Source of the DNA: Symbiodinium natans
Lineage: Eukaryota; Sar; Dinophyceae; Suessiales; Symbiodiniaceae
Assembly (NCBI GenBank): GCA_905221605.1
Contig: CAJNDS010002672.1
Coordinates: forward strand, 62,001-126,000
DNA length: 64,000 nucleotides
Direction: 5' to 3'
Positions 1 through 10,196 of the stretch are shown here, piece after piece (position 1 is the stretch's first letter; each line of letters opens with the position of its first letter). The notes below the pieces were generated by a model. The model was not told where the DNA came from. It did no database searches and was given only the letters and a program-made list of their open reading frames with translations. The translations under genes and the position numbers were made by a program.

Positions 1-718
1 GCCATGCGCATCCATGCGCCATTCGGCACTTGCTGCGACATGCAGCATGCGCATTTGCATGTTGCCCAAGGCTGCCGTCAAATTTGGTGCATGACAGCTT
101 TCATTGAAAAAAGTGATGCGCTGACAATCGTGGGCACCAGGGGGTCAATGTTGCTGAAGTGTTGCTGAAGCGCAGACAGGCATCATGGTTTCTTGAGTGC
201 CAGGCGGGCAACAGCCGTCACTTGGTGGAACGCTTCCAGGCTTCGAAACTCGGCTCATGCAATGAGAGACTGGGCTCCGTGGCCTTCAGTCTGCGTCTGC
301 CAGGGGCTCCTGTTCCACTTTGCAAAGGGTGGCCATACCAAGGCACGGCTGCAAGCCTGTCTTTCTTGTTCAAGCTCTGCGTGGGGTTCCTGACTGCCTC
401 ACGTTGCTGCCTGCGTTGTTTCAAGCTTGAGTCGGGCACCTCAGCAACCGGAACCGTCCGGTTCTCCGATCCTTTCCAGAAGCATCGCCACGTGCAATGC
501 GGGCATGTTGAATATGTTGAACACCTCCTCAAAGAAGGGAAGGAAAGCATGCCTAGAGGGGGCTAGAGCCAAATGCGACCTACATGTATGTGCCGGGACA
601 TGCCGACGATCGGCTGCTGCACGAGGACGGCTAGAGCTCGAGGGATGGACCCGAACAAAGGGCAGAGCTGTGCGTGGTATTCAGTCCCAAAGCACTTCAC
701 GCACCGTGTTCGGGTTCA
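1..718. other. No supported gene
   Basis: Open frames of up to 135 codons exist on both strands, but none shows a domain, heptad pattern or convincing splice borders. I see ordinary mixed-composition DNA leading into the GAA tract, and nothing I can name. Confidence 0.5.
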
Positions 719-811
719 GAAGCAGAAGCAGAAGCAGACGAAGAAGAAGAAGAAGAAGAAGAAGAAGAAGAAGAAGAAGAAGAAGAAGAAGAAGAAGAAG
801 AAGAAGAAGAA

Positions 812-859
<48 letters not shown>

Positions 860-1177
860 AAGAAGAAGAAGAAGAAGAAGAAGAAGAAGAAGAAGAAGAA
901 GAAGAAGAAGAAGAAGAAGAAGAAGAGAAGAAGAAGAAGAAGAAGAAGAAGAAGAAGAAGAAGAAGAAGAAGAAGAAGAAGAAGAAGAAGAAGAAGAAGA
1001 AGAAGAAGAAGAAGAAGAAGAAGAAGAAGAAGAAGAAGAAGAAGAAGAAGAAGAAGAAGAAGAAGAATAAGAAGAAGAAGAAGAAGAATAATAAGAAGAA
1101 GAAGCAGCAGCAGCAGACGAAGAAGAAGAATAAGAAAAAGAAGAAGAAGAAGAAGAGGAAGAAAAAGAAGAAGAAGA
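719..1177. repeat. (GAA)n / (AAG)n trinucleotide microsatellite
   Basis: About 460 bp of GAA repeats with a few interruptions (GAG, AATAAG, GCAGCAGCAG). It opens all three + frames, giving poly-Lys, poly-Glu and poly-Arg, and a poly-Leu/Phe/Ser frame on the other strand. These are translation artefacts of the repeat. Long polypurine GAA tracts are known to form triplex DNA; that is family knowledge, not shown here. Confidence 0.95.
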
Positions 1178-1711
1178 CGGAGGCTTGCTCGGAGCAAACA
1201 GAGTCGACTTTGTCTATTTTCCGAAGTGAGGAGCAGACGGCATGGCAGCCTTTCGAGTCGTGCCCTTAGGTGCCAAAAGCGCTTGTACCGGTGCCACTGG
1301 TGTCACGTGACGAGAGAGACGCCGAGATGCGCGCACATGTCCGACCTGTCCGGCTGACAGGTCTGAGTCTGAGAGCATTGGCCAAGAGGGGAGATCCGTG
1401 CGATCCTGGCTGCAACGGGTTCAGGTTGGCTGGCGTTCTGGTGAAACCACGGTGAAGCCATGCGAAATGCACATGTAGACGTAGACGACGTAGAACATGC
1501 TCTGGACCATTCGCTCATTCTAGCCTCGCTTCGGGCCAGGCTTTGGCCACACGGTCGGCTCGCTGGATTTTGCCAATCGTTGGGTGCTCAGTGTGGCGGC
1601 ACCCAGCAGCAGATTCAAGTCCGACTTCTTCGGAGCATGTTGCCGAAGACTTACAATACATAAACAACTTCAGCGCACTTCTGCAGCGGAGCGACGCGGA
1701 GCGTAGCTGAG
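1178..1711. other. Region with weak open frames only
   Basis: Frames of 60-70 codons at 1270-1455 and 1460-1663 have fairly even composition, but no recognisable motif or matching splice pair. Not called as coding. Confidence 0.4.
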
Positions 1712-1760
1712 ATGCGAGGTTTTGGTCGCTATCGTGGTGGCCGCCCGTGGACGTCTACCG
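1712..1760 (+). CDS. Candidate first exon, Arg/Gly-rich N-terminus
   Basis: An ATG opens MRGFGRYRGGRPWTST and runs directly into a GTGAGG donor at 1761. The composition resembles RGG/RG-type RNA-binding tails, which is suggestive only. It precedes the exon at 1917 and the RING exons, so it is a plausible start of that gene. No stop precedes the donor. A short first exon cannot be proved without transcript data. Confidence 0.4.
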
Positions 1761-1916
1761 GTGAGGGGCCAAGGCCGAATTAATCTTCACGAGACACGAT
1801 GGAACGGCAGAGCCTCGGCGGAGCTGAGACTGGCGTGCTGGCAGTTTGCCTGACATTGGGACTCGGAGGACGGCCCTGCTCGGCTGACCAGAGCATGACA
1901 GCCTGAAACCAGTTCA

Positions 1917-2176
1917 GGATTCCTGTTCTCCGTGTCTTTGTGGATATCCCTGCCGGATCCTCAACACGCTGCCGCCCATCTCAGCACTTCAGTTTCGAAG
2001 TTGCCAGGAGCCGCCGAACCCAAGAGATCCCTCCAGAAGCCGCAGAGGCACAGACCCTGCCAAGCTTTGCCACGCGCAGTGTCGGATCGCTGTTGGAGGC
2101 CGTGGACCCTGGACTCACTTCCAACTTGCGGCGCTCGGATGTGCTGACTGATGCCTGGCTAAGCCTCAACACTTGA
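1917..2176 (+). CDS. Candidate internal exon, unknown product
   Basis: It begins after a TTCAG|G acceptor (cag at 1914-1916). Two frames are open. The one through SVGSLLEAVDPGLTSNLRRS (about 2080-2140) looks most protein-like and runs to a TGA at 2174-2176. The exon probably stops before that TGA, since a GTAGTT lies just beyond at 2181. No domain is recognised. Probably part of the RING-containing gene. Confidence 0.45.
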
Positions 2177-2313
2177 AAGGTAGTTGCGGGGTCACTTGGC
2201 TGTGGGCGTTGGCAATGCTGACCAGCTTTGTATGTGCGTTTTTCCTAGCAGTTATTATCTAAGCCGTGGACTTGCATTGACATACGCAATCTTGCACATG
2301 GTGCCGTGCCGAG

Positions 2314-2525
2314 CTAAGGACCGCATTGAGCAGCTCAACAGAAGGATTCTTGAAGTGGAACGGGCGCCAATGCTCGCTTGCGAAATCCATGTGACAGAAC
2401 TGCGCCTGCGCCTTGAGGACGAGGATCTGCACCAGAGAAGAGTGGGAGGAGGCTGTCGAAATCAGTATGGCTGCAGACACCAAGTCCAGTCCAGTACCAC
2501 GCAGGCCTACCTGCCAGAGCTCTCG
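2314..2525 (+). CDS. Coiled-coil exon upstream of the RING exons
   Basis: Following an AG at 2312-2313, the frame reads DRIEQLNRRILEVERAPM and later TELRLRLEDED, a charged heptad-like pattern. From about 2420 another frame (REEWEEAVEISMAADT) looks more coding. There is therefore either a small intron or a frame shift inside. Coiled coils next to RING fingers are common in E3 ligases; here the link is inference. Confidence 0.45.
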
Positions 2526-2634
2526 ATGCAAGAGAAGCGGGCATGGCCTTTGTAAGCCTTTTTTGTTGGGTAATGTCTGGTCATGCCAATTGGAACTCTA
2601 GGACCGCCTGATCCACCGTTGGCACGTTTCATAG

Positions 2635-2797
2635 GTTTCTGAACGCATCCAGAGAAGCAAAAAAATCCCAGGACATCCTGGGAGGGAACTGGCCCAGTCG
2701 CATGACCAGGGAGTGCAGCATTTGCCGGGAGCTCTATGCCAAGATGCCTTCCGTTTTCTGCTCATCTCAAGATGTTTACCGACGCTTTTCTGAACGT
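2635..2797 (+). CDS. RING-like finger, first part (C-x2-C)
   Basis: After the acceptor TTTCATAG, the frame gives a 54-codon open stretch with RECSICRELYAKM and a further Cys. C-S-I-C is the first zinc-binding pair expected of a RING finger. The frame hits TGA at 2798, so the true exon ends at or before 2797 at an undetermined donor. Together with the exons at 2911 and 3031 it supplies Cys-Cys ... His-x2-Cys ... Cys-x2-Cys. Confidence 0.5.
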
Positions 2798-2910
2798 TGA
2801 GGTCTTTGCGAAATCGCCCCCGGCGCACGGGTGCGAGGGCTTGGCTGCGGACATATGCAGCTCGCACGCATGGAGCCTTCCAGAATGCGGCGTTGCTCCC
2901 CCGCGTTCAG

Positions 2911-2983
2911 GTTCCACCTCCAGTGCTTGGCTGATTGGTTTCTTCGGGACGCCCATTTCACTGCCCATTCTGAGTGCTGGACT
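2911..2983 (+). CDS. RING-H2-like finger, middle part
   Basis: Acceptor CGTTCAG|G, then FHLQCLADWFLRDAHF. The pattern F-H-x2-C-(L/I)-x2-W is the hallmark of the third zinc-ligand segment of RING-H2 fingers, which are usually ubiquitin E3 ligases. A stop at 2984 limits the exon. The exact donor is not determined. Confidence 0.55.
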
Positions 2984-3030
2984 TGAAACCATGGCAGTTG
3001 GCACTTTGGCACCCTCCTTTGGCGCCACAG

Positions 3031-3066
3031 GACGGCACGCTGGAGCTGCGGTGCCCTCTGTGCCGG
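3031..3066 (+). CDS. RING finger, last part (C-P-x-C)
   Basis: A 36-bp exon bounded by GCCACAG on the left and the donor GTGAGG at 3067 on the right, encoding DGTLELRCPLCR. C-P-L-C-R is the canonical end of a RING finger. Twelve whole codons make it a phase 0/0 micro-exon. Past the donor the frame continues with more Cys, but the donor match favours stopping here. Confidence 0.55.
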
Positions 3067-3768
3067 GTGAGGCTTGCCGAGCAGCCATGCAGGTGCCCAA
3101 GATGTCTGTCCAGCTCTACAGTCCGTGCGCGTCTGTAGCATGCCAGACAGGCTGTCTATTCTGAGACCTCCTGCGACAAGGTATTCAATTGGAGGGGCTG
3201 CGGGGGTCAGACAGCTCAATCCTCGGAGCATCACCGCGGGCTTGTAGCACTGCGCAGGCTTGGATCTGTGCAAATCGAGACATGTTGGCTCCATTTCCTC
3301 CTGTTGGGCCCTTGTCCTCCTTCTGCAGCCACGTTCTTCGAAGCAAGTGTTCACCCAAGAAAACCTGGCATTCCCGTAAACTGCGCCCTTGCATGTACCT
3401 GACAGCTCGTATAGCTTGGCAAGTCTAAACCGTTGGTCAAGTCATGATAGTCCAACAGAGGAGGGATCAGCTCAGCAGCATGTCCATGCTAACAAGCACC
3501 CCCTCCTGTCATAGCCACAGCCCATCCTCCCGCGATGTTTGTGTGGCTGATGCTACATGGCGGTTGCTTCGTTGTCCGAGCCAGTAAGCCCGATTGCCGT
3601 GGCCAGCAGCGATGTTACTGCCACTCGCGTGCTGCCAGTACATGTCTTGATGACTGCATATTCAGGACTCGCTTGTTCCAATCCTCCAGGCCCAAATTTG
3701 CAACGACAGCAGTAGAAACCCCTGAAGTCCACTAGACTCCAACACTCCCGAGGTGAAATCATTTCCAG
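3067..3768. other. Intronic or unassigned sequence
   Basis: No convincing exon. A Cys-containing open frame at 3535-3735 (66 codons) lacks splice borders and a known motif. Composition is unremarkable. Confidence 0.35.
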
Positions 3769-3949
3769 GACGCCCGCTGCGACAAAGCTTGCCGAAAAGG
3801 CAAGAACAGCTCCGCCTCGTTGCATCTCCAGCGACTTGGCACATGAATCCCGTCCGAAGATCCGAAGGCGAAGGCAACGAGATGTTGTGTGCCTTGCGCT
3901 CAAGGTGAAGGCCTCTGCCCTCATAGCTGAAGCAACAACTGCTCCTTAG
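3769..3949 (+). CDS. Candidate terminal exon, basic protein tail
   Basis: Acceptor ATTTCCAG|G, then a 59-codon frame that includes ATKLAEKARTAPPRC and KIRRRRQRDVVCLALKVKA and ends at TAG (3947-3949). Its composition is protein-like (Lys/Arg/Ala-rich). It could be the last exon of the RING gene, or an internal exon of a longer coiled-coil gene with the stop lying in an intron. Confidence 0.4.
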
Positions 3950-4013
3950 AACGCATTTTCAAATCTTTCAAAGTTAGCTCCGGGTCCCCAGCCGCACCAC
4001 AAGCTGATCAAAG

Positions 4014-4400
4014 GTGCTGCAGTCCCGGGCCAGCAGCGGCCACAACTCTGCGCCGACTCCGCGGCCCATCAGTGCTGATGCACGTGGGGCAGGTCATGGT
4101 CTGCCATTCAAGTTGTTCCCGCCCTAAGAGGGGCTTCCTGAAGTATCGTTTCCCCCCAAAGAAGCCTTGGATGCCGCCCCTGCCTTCAGCCGCCTTGGAT
4201 GGGCATGGCGTTTTCGAGCGGCCCAGAAGCAAGTCCCAGGCTGGGCACGGAGATGGAGGGACTGTTGCCACAAATGTGTGTTCTTCGTCGTTTGCAGGGG
4301 CCGAGGCAGCCCGGAGCAAGGCAGCCTTGAGCTTAGTTGGCTCTGCACCTACGTTGCGTCAATCACCGGATGATCCTGGAACAGTTCCGATTTTGGCATG
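4014..4400 (+). CDS. Candidate exons, low confidence
   Basis: An acceptor AAAG|GTG at 4014 opens VLQSRASSGHNSAPTPRP and stops at 4125. A second frame across 4143-4260 reads RLGWAWRFRAAQKQVPGWAR, faintly IQ-motif-like. A third ends in TAG near 4401. At most one or two are real. Confidence 0.25.
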
Positions 4401-4698
4401 AGGGGGTTGATTTTGGCGTTGAGCCCCCGCAAGCCCAGTACGCAGGGTTAGCCTCCAGCTAGTTCTTCGACTCCCTGTGCTCCCGACCACCAGTGCAAGG
4501 ACACGTGATGCAAACGAATACAACAAATCACCAAGCGTAGACCCCGAAGATTAGCACCACTTGGCGAGAGCATGGGAGGGGCCATGGTCTTTCATCCGAC
4601 CAGAAACATCACTCGGCATCACGAGGAGAAGCCAGAAGCTTTAGTGGCCCTTAACCAGAAGCCTCTAGATCTTCGCTGCCATCCGGAGTCAACTGCAG
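4401..4698. other. Probable intron
   Basis: Nothing recognised. It ends in the AACTGCAG acceptor of the next exon. Confidence 0.35.
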
Positions 4699-4787
4699 GC
4701 TAGCCCGGATCGAGGGCGTTGTGACCGAGATCCAGCGAGAGCTCAATGAGGTCAAAGTTCTTTCGGATAGTTGCCTGCCACAGAAGC
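4699..4787 (+). CDS. Coiled-coil gene, exon 1 of the clear series
   Basis: After CTGCAG the frame reads LARIEGVVTEIQRELNEVKV, a good heptad pattern, and stops at TGA about 4799-4801, so the exon ends earlier, perhaps at a GTC. This is the first of about 22 exons to 13051 sharing Glu/Ala/Leu/Gln-rich heptads. Long coiled-coil proteins are typically cytoskeletal, centrosomal or Golgi tethers; no family is recognised. Confidence 0.55.
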
Positions 4788-4957
4788 TAGACAGGTCCTG
4801 AGACAGTGGAAGTTGCCTGCAGTCATTTCTGGCGGTGTGCAGAATCTCTCGTGGACTTGGGGCTTGACAGATCGATGTGCAAGGGCTTAGGCTTAGTCCA
4901 TCACGAGTTGCAGCACCAAGGCTTTGATGCGGAATCCGAGCAGGAGAAGAGCTACTT

Positions 4958-4999
4958 TGTACAACTGCCATCCCAGAGCGTACAACTGCCATCCCAGAG
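4958..4999. repeat. Tandem 21-bp duplication
   Basis: Two adjacent copies of TACAACTGCCATCCCAGAGC plus one base, inside a long open frame (4806-5309) that is probably intronic. Confidence 0.85.
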
Positions 5000-5233
5000 C
5001 CAGAAGACCCAGTCCACTTTGTTGGCTTGTGCGAACGTCCACGAGCCAAGATGCCCGTCCGTTGGTGGATTGGTGCATGTGGCAGGTGGCATTAGCCCTG
5101 CCAGCGCTCGCGCCAAAGTGTTTGGGTCATTCGCAAGCAACCATGGTGCTTCTACACTACTTCATCCGGCCGGCAACGTGAGCCCAGCATACCTTTATCC
5201 AACAGGGCCGTGCCCCACGCACAGCTGGCACAG

Positions 5234-5308
5234 GGAGCTTGAGGAGCGCAAGTGGCGAGCCAACGCGGAGCACATCCTGAAGATTGAGCATCCCGTTTGC
5301 GCTTTGTG
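5234..5308 (+). CDS. Coiled-coil gene, exon
   Basis: Acceptor GGCACAG|G, then ELEERKWRANAEHILKIE with alternating charged and hydrophobic residues. Stop at 5307-5309 sets the outer limit; the donor is not certain. Confidence 0.5.
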
Positions 5309-5408
5309 ATGCCCTATGATCCCTACGCATGAGTGCTTGAGGGATCACCCAAAACCAACCATGTAGAGCCGGTCATGGCGGACTTTAACCTGACTGGGTG
5401 ACTTCCAG

Positions 5409-5510
5409 GTCGAGCTGGGCGCAGCGTGTCAAGGAAGCGGAGGAGGCTGCTGCACGCTCGGATGAGCGAGCGCGAGTGGCAGAGGCCAGAAACCGCTTGC
5501 CGCTGAGTTT
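5409..5510 (+). CDS. Coiled-coil gene, exon
   Basis: Acceptor ACTTCCAG, then WAQRVKEAEEAAARSDERAR and VAEARNRL, a strong heptad signal. The donor is unclear; the following Phe/Leu-rich residues look intronic. Confidence 0.6.
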
Positions 5511-5550
5511 GGCCTTTTGCGTTTTTCTTTCGCTGCCCTGGGTCGTCCAG

Positions 5551-5622
5551 GAAGCCCACGGCCGTCTGCTGCGTGAAAAAGCTGAAGTCGCCGATGTCGA
5601 TTGGACCAGAGCAGTCGTGAAC
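5551..5622 (+). CDS. Coiled-coil gene, exon
   Basis: Acceptor GTCGTCCAG, then EAHGRLLREKAEVADVDW. It keeps the same + frame as the previous exon but is separated from it by a pyrimidine-rich stretch (TTTTTCTTTCGCTGCCCTGG) typical of an intron end. Confidence 0.55.
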
Positions 5623-5745
5623 TCTCATGACTCACACCCCAGCAAACCAGCAAACACCCCAGAGCAAGGGGGACCCCAAACCATGACTTTCCATTGAGGT
5701 CCTTCGGTGTGATCCTGACATATTACCATCATATTGCCATCCAAG

Positions 5746-5849
5746 GCAGCCAAACTACGTGAGAAGCAGTTGGCCCAAGAGTTGGCCCAAGAGTCCGAGA
5801 ACCACGCCTTGGTAGCAGCTCGCGAGACGGGTGCCTGGACCGAGAGATG
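5746..5849 (+). CDS. Coiled-coil gene, exon
   Basis: Acceptor ATCCAAG, then AAKLREKQLAQELAQESENH, with an internal LAQE duplication, ALVAARETGAWTER and a stop. Heptads are clear. It runs into the short tandem repeats at 5850. Confidence 0.6.
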
Positions 5850-5970
5850 ATCAGAGATGATCAGAGATGATCAGAGTGGGCCGAGAGGGGATGCAAAGGG
5901 ATGCAAAGGGATGTCAAGGCATGATACATGTAAAGGGATGGAAAGGGGTGTAAAGGGGTGTAAAGGGGCG
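5843..5970. repeat. Short tandem repeats in an intron
   Basis: Three copies of an 11-mer (AGATGATCAGA-like), then GGGATGCAAA-type and GGGGTGTAAA-type decamers. Simple slippage repeats. Confidence 0.85.
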
Positions 5971-5990
5971 CGCCCAGCCGAGGCTTTCAG

Positions 5991-6078
5991 GAAACCCTGT
6001 CAGCCCTGCAAGACCGCGCGGCGAGCGCGGAGAAGAAGTCAGCCGCGCGCGAAGCCGAGAAGGCCGCGAGTGGAGGGA
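5991..6078 (+). CDS. Coiled-coil gene, exon
   Basis: Acceptor GGCTTTCAG, then ETLSALQDRAASAEKKSAAR and EAEKAAS. Ala/Glu/Lys-rich heptads, GC-rich codons. Confidence 0.65.
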
Positions 6079-6150
6079 TCCCTGCTTTGGAGATGTTGAG
6101 ATGTTGGGGACATGTCTTTTTCCGGGCCCAGCATCTCATCTTGCTTTCAG

Positions 6151-6231
6151 GCCGCCGTGGCCGACGAGCTGGAGATGGTTTCTGGCCGCTTTGAAGAGCA
6201 GCTGCAGCACAGCATGGAGCTGAAGAAGGAG
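6151..6231 (+). CDS. Coiled-coil gene, exon
   Basis: Acceptor TTGCTTTCAG, 27 codons AAVADELEMVSGRFEEQLQH then SMELKKE, donor GTCTCA at 6232. Whole codons give phase 0/0. Confidence 0.7.
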
Positions 6232-6334
6232 GTCTCAAGGAGCCCCTAACTACTGGCCATGTAGGGCTCTGGGCTACGCATGGCTAATATGGCTACATGC
6301 CCTTCTCTTAGCTTCGATGTGCTGTTTTGTGTCA

Positions 6335-6382
6335 GGATGCGGGAGGAGATAGACGGCCGCAAGGCAGACGAGCCCCTTGTCA
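6335..6382 (+). CDS. Coiled-coil gene, short exon
   Basis: Acceptor TGTGTCAG|G, then MREEIDGRKADEPLV. The border on the right is a guess. It is followed by a long intron with a CA microsatellite. Confidence 0.45.
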
Positions 6383-6460
6383 GGTTACATCTCAGGGCGC
6401 TGGTGCACTAGCCCCTTACCTACCCTAAACACATCTAAACACCCTAAGCCCTGAACACAG

Positions 6461-6494
<34 letters not shown>

Positions 6495-7312
6495 AGACGT
6501 CCGCACTCTCTTTCGAAGGAGTCCCGAGTTCTGGTTGCATCATGAAGATCTTACTACACAGAAGACTCGAACGTACTTGTTGAGAAGACGAATTGCCGAA
6601 GACACATGCTTGCATCCAGTGGGGGCCAATGGCCCTCACGACAGGCACTTTGTCAGAATTCCTGACACAGGTCCGCACCCTCTTTCGAAGGAGTCGTCGA
6701 GTGAGACATTTAACTGCAGGTACGTGAAGCGGGCGTCCCCAGCTCATATCACCAGCCACTCAGAGAGATCTTTGTCAGCATGGGCTCTCTAAGGGCCTTC
6801 CATCCCCCCTGCTTCTTATTATTGATCCTTTGCAATCAGGAGTGTACACACACACACACACTTACTTAAAATTCAAGTTCATGCGCCTTTAACTTGGTCA
6901 CGTCCTTTGTTCGTTCATTGTTTATGTCGTCATGCATGTAGTTTTCTTAGTTTTTACATGAGGTTTACAAGGACTGAACGACATTGAAGCTTGGGAAAGT
7001 ATATACTCCCAGAAGTTGGAGCAGAAGTCATATTACTACAAGCAAAAATGCCACATGTAACAAGCAAATTAGCATATTTTTAGGCTTATAAAGAGCGTAT
7101 TAATCATATGAATGTGGGGCTCTACAAATAGTATTATAATACGGGCCGATAAACAGTATTAACAGATAAGAGCTTCTTAGAATGTAAGAGCCCAGGAAAA
7201 GATTACAATGTTGTAGCCGTGTATATTTATCGCTGAGGCGCACGCGCACGCGCGCGCGCACACACACACACACACACACGTGTACTTCTTGATTCATTTG
7301 ACCGAGGACCAG
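6383..7312. other. Intron with CA/CG microsatellites
   Basis: (CA)n at 6459-6490 and 6844-6862, and (CG)n(CA)n at 7239-7279. An AT-richer segment lies at 6890-7230. No exon recognised. Confidence 0.5.
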
Positions 7313-7430
7313 GCATCGCGACATCGAGCGCGAGTGGAAGCAGCGGGTTGAGGAGCTCAAAGCTGGCTTGGCGACCGCTCGTGACACCATCCAAGCTCAA
7401 AAGATCCAGATGTCCAAACTGATACTTGAT
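7313..7430 (+). CDS. Coiled-coil gene, exon
   Basis: Acceptor GAGGACCAG|G, then HRDIEREWKQRVEELKAGLA and TARDTIQAQKIQMSKL. Strong heptads. The donor is not fixed; the frame stays open to about 7463. Confidence 0.65.
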
Positions 7431-7532
7431 TGCGATTTTCGTCGTGGGATCTCGCGGTTGTGACAAAAGCGTATCGCCGGTTCGGCGATGCTAGTGCTGT
7501 TGAGTTGAGTGACTTCTGTCGGCTTTGCCGAG

Positions 7533-7645
7533 GAAAGCAGTGTCGGAGAAATCCGACGCCACTGCCGAATTGCAAGATGCAGTCGCTCACTGGAAGACTC
7601 AGCTTACGCAAGCGAATGCCAAGCTAGAGGAGCCGGAAGTGTATG
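7533..7645 (+). CDS. Coiled-coil gene, exon
   Basis: Acceptor TTTGCCGAG|G, then KAVSEKSDATAELQDAVAHW and KTQLTQANAKLEEPEV. Heptads are clear. The right border is near a GTGTAT. Confidence 0.6.
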
Positions 7646-8129
7646 CGGGGTTGCTTCGGGGGTCTAGGCTAGAGATCTTATTTTCTTGTTAAACTGTTTT
7701 TGTTAAATATCTTTTTTTAATCTACACCTTGGGTTTGGAACTGGCGCCCCAACCCTCCCATGAAAACAGCCGACCCTTCAGTGCATCCGACAGGTCAACT
7801 GGGCAGGTGGCAAGCAAAAGCCAAAAGCAGACGACCCTGTCTAACGACAGATCAGACGTTGTAACCGTATCCGTGATCCTTCGGTGCTCATGCTGACCTG
7901 CGTTCCCATGGCAAAACAAGCCGATAAAGCCTCATCGACGTCCATCCCAGAATCAAAAAGGCGTTGTGTCTCCAAGTGTAGGGTCAAGTCGTCCGCGTCC
8001 CAACGAAACAACATCTTTTTTTGCGGCCAAACAGCGCGAATCGGATTCGCCATCAAGTGGCGAAGGCAGAACGATACTCCACAGATGCTTTAAAGTCGAT
8101 TCTAGCCGCTTCGTTCTGCGTTGTTGAAG
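7646..8129. other. Intron
   Basis: Contains a T-rich stretch (7680-7720) and weak open frames. It ends in the GTTGAAG acceptor of the large exon. Confidence 0.4.
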
Positions 8130-9480
8130 GAGCAGTATCGGCTGACTTCGCACCTGCAGCAGAAGCTAACGTCCTTGGAGGATGACTTGGCGGAAGCGCA
8201 AGCAGCGCGCAGTGCGCTGAGCCAAGGCGGGCCCTTGATTGGCCAAAGCAGCCAGTCGGATGTGGAGCCCGAGATGCCCGCGGAGGCTGAAGCCCGCGTG
8301 GCTCATTCGCTTATGGTGGAGCTTCGAGAACAGCTTGAGGTGGAGCTGAATGAGAAAGAGTTGAGGCAAGCAGAGGTCTCGGCACTCACGCGGCAGCTGG
8401 AGATGTGCGATTCATTGAACAAAGAGCTGGATCAGGCGGTCGCCGACTTGCAAACAGACCTGGCAGCTTGCAAGCACAAGGAGGAAGCGCAGGAAGCAGA
8501 AGCGCAGCAGGCACAGTTGTGGCAAGCCCGAGCTTCTCAGCTTGAAGCAGAGCTGGACGCTCAGGTGAAGACCCTGCAGGAAAGCGTGCGACAAGTCACA
8601 GACTCGACGACGAAGATCAACGAATTGGAGAGAGAGCGGCAAAGCTTCGAGGAAACGACCGAGAGCAGCCAGCAAAGAGAGGCCGAGATGCAGAGCAGAG
8701 CTGCAGGTTTCGAGCGGGAGCTTGTAGCTGAGCAAGCCGAGATGTCTCGACTGCACGAGGAGCTGGCCGTCACGAGGTCTCAGTCAGCCGCGGCGCAGAA
8801 GCATGAGGATCATTTGCGACAAGAGCATCTGGCCCTTCAGCAGGCTGTCGAACAGCACATGGGGCTTGAAGCCGACGCAAGTGCCGAAGCTGCAGGCCTG
8901 AAAATGGTCTTGGAAGCAACGGCGGAGAAGAACATGCTTCTTGAAAGCACGACTGAGCTCATGAAGCAAGAGGTCGATGCTTTGGAAAACAAGTCAGCAG
9001 ATGACGAAAAGCACATCGCCAAGCTGCAGCACCAGCTGGAGACTCTGGAGGATGAGATCGTCAACAGCAAGAAGCTCCAGGAAGCGCAGCTGGGCACACA
9101 CGCTGACTTGCGTCGCGTGATGGTTCAGACGGAGGACCAGCTGGCCAGGTCCTTGCGCAGCGACGAGATGCAGCAGGAGTTGACCGCCAAGCTGCGCAGC
9201 TCCCTGACCTCTTCGGAGGTCAGCCTGTCCCAGTACCGATCCAACTTAGAGTCCCAGGAGGCCATGGAGTCCCAGCTGCGGAAGCAGCTGGACACTTTCC
9301 GGGCCGAGTGCCGGGAGCAAAACAAGCTGGCTACGGACTTGAGGCTGCAGCTGACAGAGTCCGAGGACGAAAGGAACGCGTCAGACACCGCCTTTCAGAC
9401 CCTGCGGAGCATCGAGACGGACCTGCGCGGTCGGCTCACGCAGGAGGCAGACCAGCTCTCTGATGTGCGCTCCGCACTGC
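8130..9480 (+). CDS. Large exon of a long coiled-coil protein
   Basis: About 450 codons of uninterrupted coiled coil. It starts after GTTGAAG with QYRLTSHLQQKLTSLEDDLA, includes ETLEDEIVNSKKLQEAQLG, and ends near DQLSDVRSALQ, where GTGCAG offers a donor (9481). Residues are dominated by Glu, Gln, Leu, Ala, Lys and Arg in heptads, with no transmembrane or catalytic motif. It resembles myosin-tail or golgin/centrosomal rods in a general way only. The frame remains open to TAG at 9546-9548, but the composition changes after the donor. Confidence 0.85.
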
Positions 9481-9662
9481 AGGTGCAGCAGCGCCACGAC
9501 TGTTCGTGGCAAAGTTGTTCTTTGGTCTGGGGCTCATCAGCTAATTAGTTGCCTCTGCCAGGCCAGGGCCCTGTTTATTTGTAAGAAAGCGGTTTAAGGC
9601 TCCTGGATGCTTCAAGCCACTTGCTGTTTAGATGTTCGCGGAAAGCCATCTTTCCGACTGAG

Positions 9663-9783
9663 GTCCGTGAACACCCAGCTGGAGCAAAGCCTGGCCGCCA
9701 CCATTTCTGAGCTTTCTCAGACGAGAGCAGACGCATCGATGCAGGACAGCGTGGCGCGGCAACTGGAGATGAAGCTGGAGCCG
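9663..9783 (+). CDS. Coiled-coil gene, exon
   Basis: Acceptor CCGACTGAG|G, then SVNTQLEQSLAATISELSQT and SVARQLEMKLE. Continues the rod after the large exon. Confidence 0.65.
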
Positions 9784-9890
9784 TGGCATGACACTTTCGA
9801 AAATGTGCAGATTGGCCCTTATCTGCCCCTCATCTCCCTTTGGGCCCTTTGGGGGTGTCTTCTTGTCGTCTGTGCGTGTGGCAAGCCGAG

Positions 9891-10082
9891 GAGGTGTCGG
9901 AGGCCGGCGCCGCCCGCTCGGAAGAAAGTCTGCAGCGGAACGCGGACAGGATGTCAGAGCTCCAGGAGCAAGTCACCTCACTGGAGGCCTCCCTGGGAAC
10001 TGCTTTGTCAGCTTCCGAGCTTCAAGCGGCCGCCACCATGGAGCTGCAGCAAAGCTGTGCGAACTTGGCTGCAGCTCAGAGT
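9891..10082 (+). CDS. Coiled-coil gene, exon
   Basis: After a GCCGAG acceptor the frame gives EVSEAGAARSEESLQRNADR, MSELQEQVTSLEASLGTALS and MELQQSCANLAAAQS, ending at a TGA just beyond. The donor is undetermined. Confidence 0.65.
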
Positions 10083-10196
10083 TGAGGATAGTGATTCGGG
10101 TAGCCTGATAGCGACCTGCAATGTGGCACAGCAGTTGCTGTCCTTGGTCCTTGGCACTTTGAGGACCACCTTCAGGGGCAGGTACGTGGGCTTCAG

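Noticed and set aside
427-1357. Long Arg/Glu/Lys-rich and poly-Leu frames
   Set aside because: They are the (GAA)n microsatellite read in different frames and strands.
7227-7466. Minus-strand frames with Val/Cys and Arg/Ala runs
   Set aside because: They arise from the (CG)n(CA)n microsatellite; the + strand carries the heptad-patterned exon.
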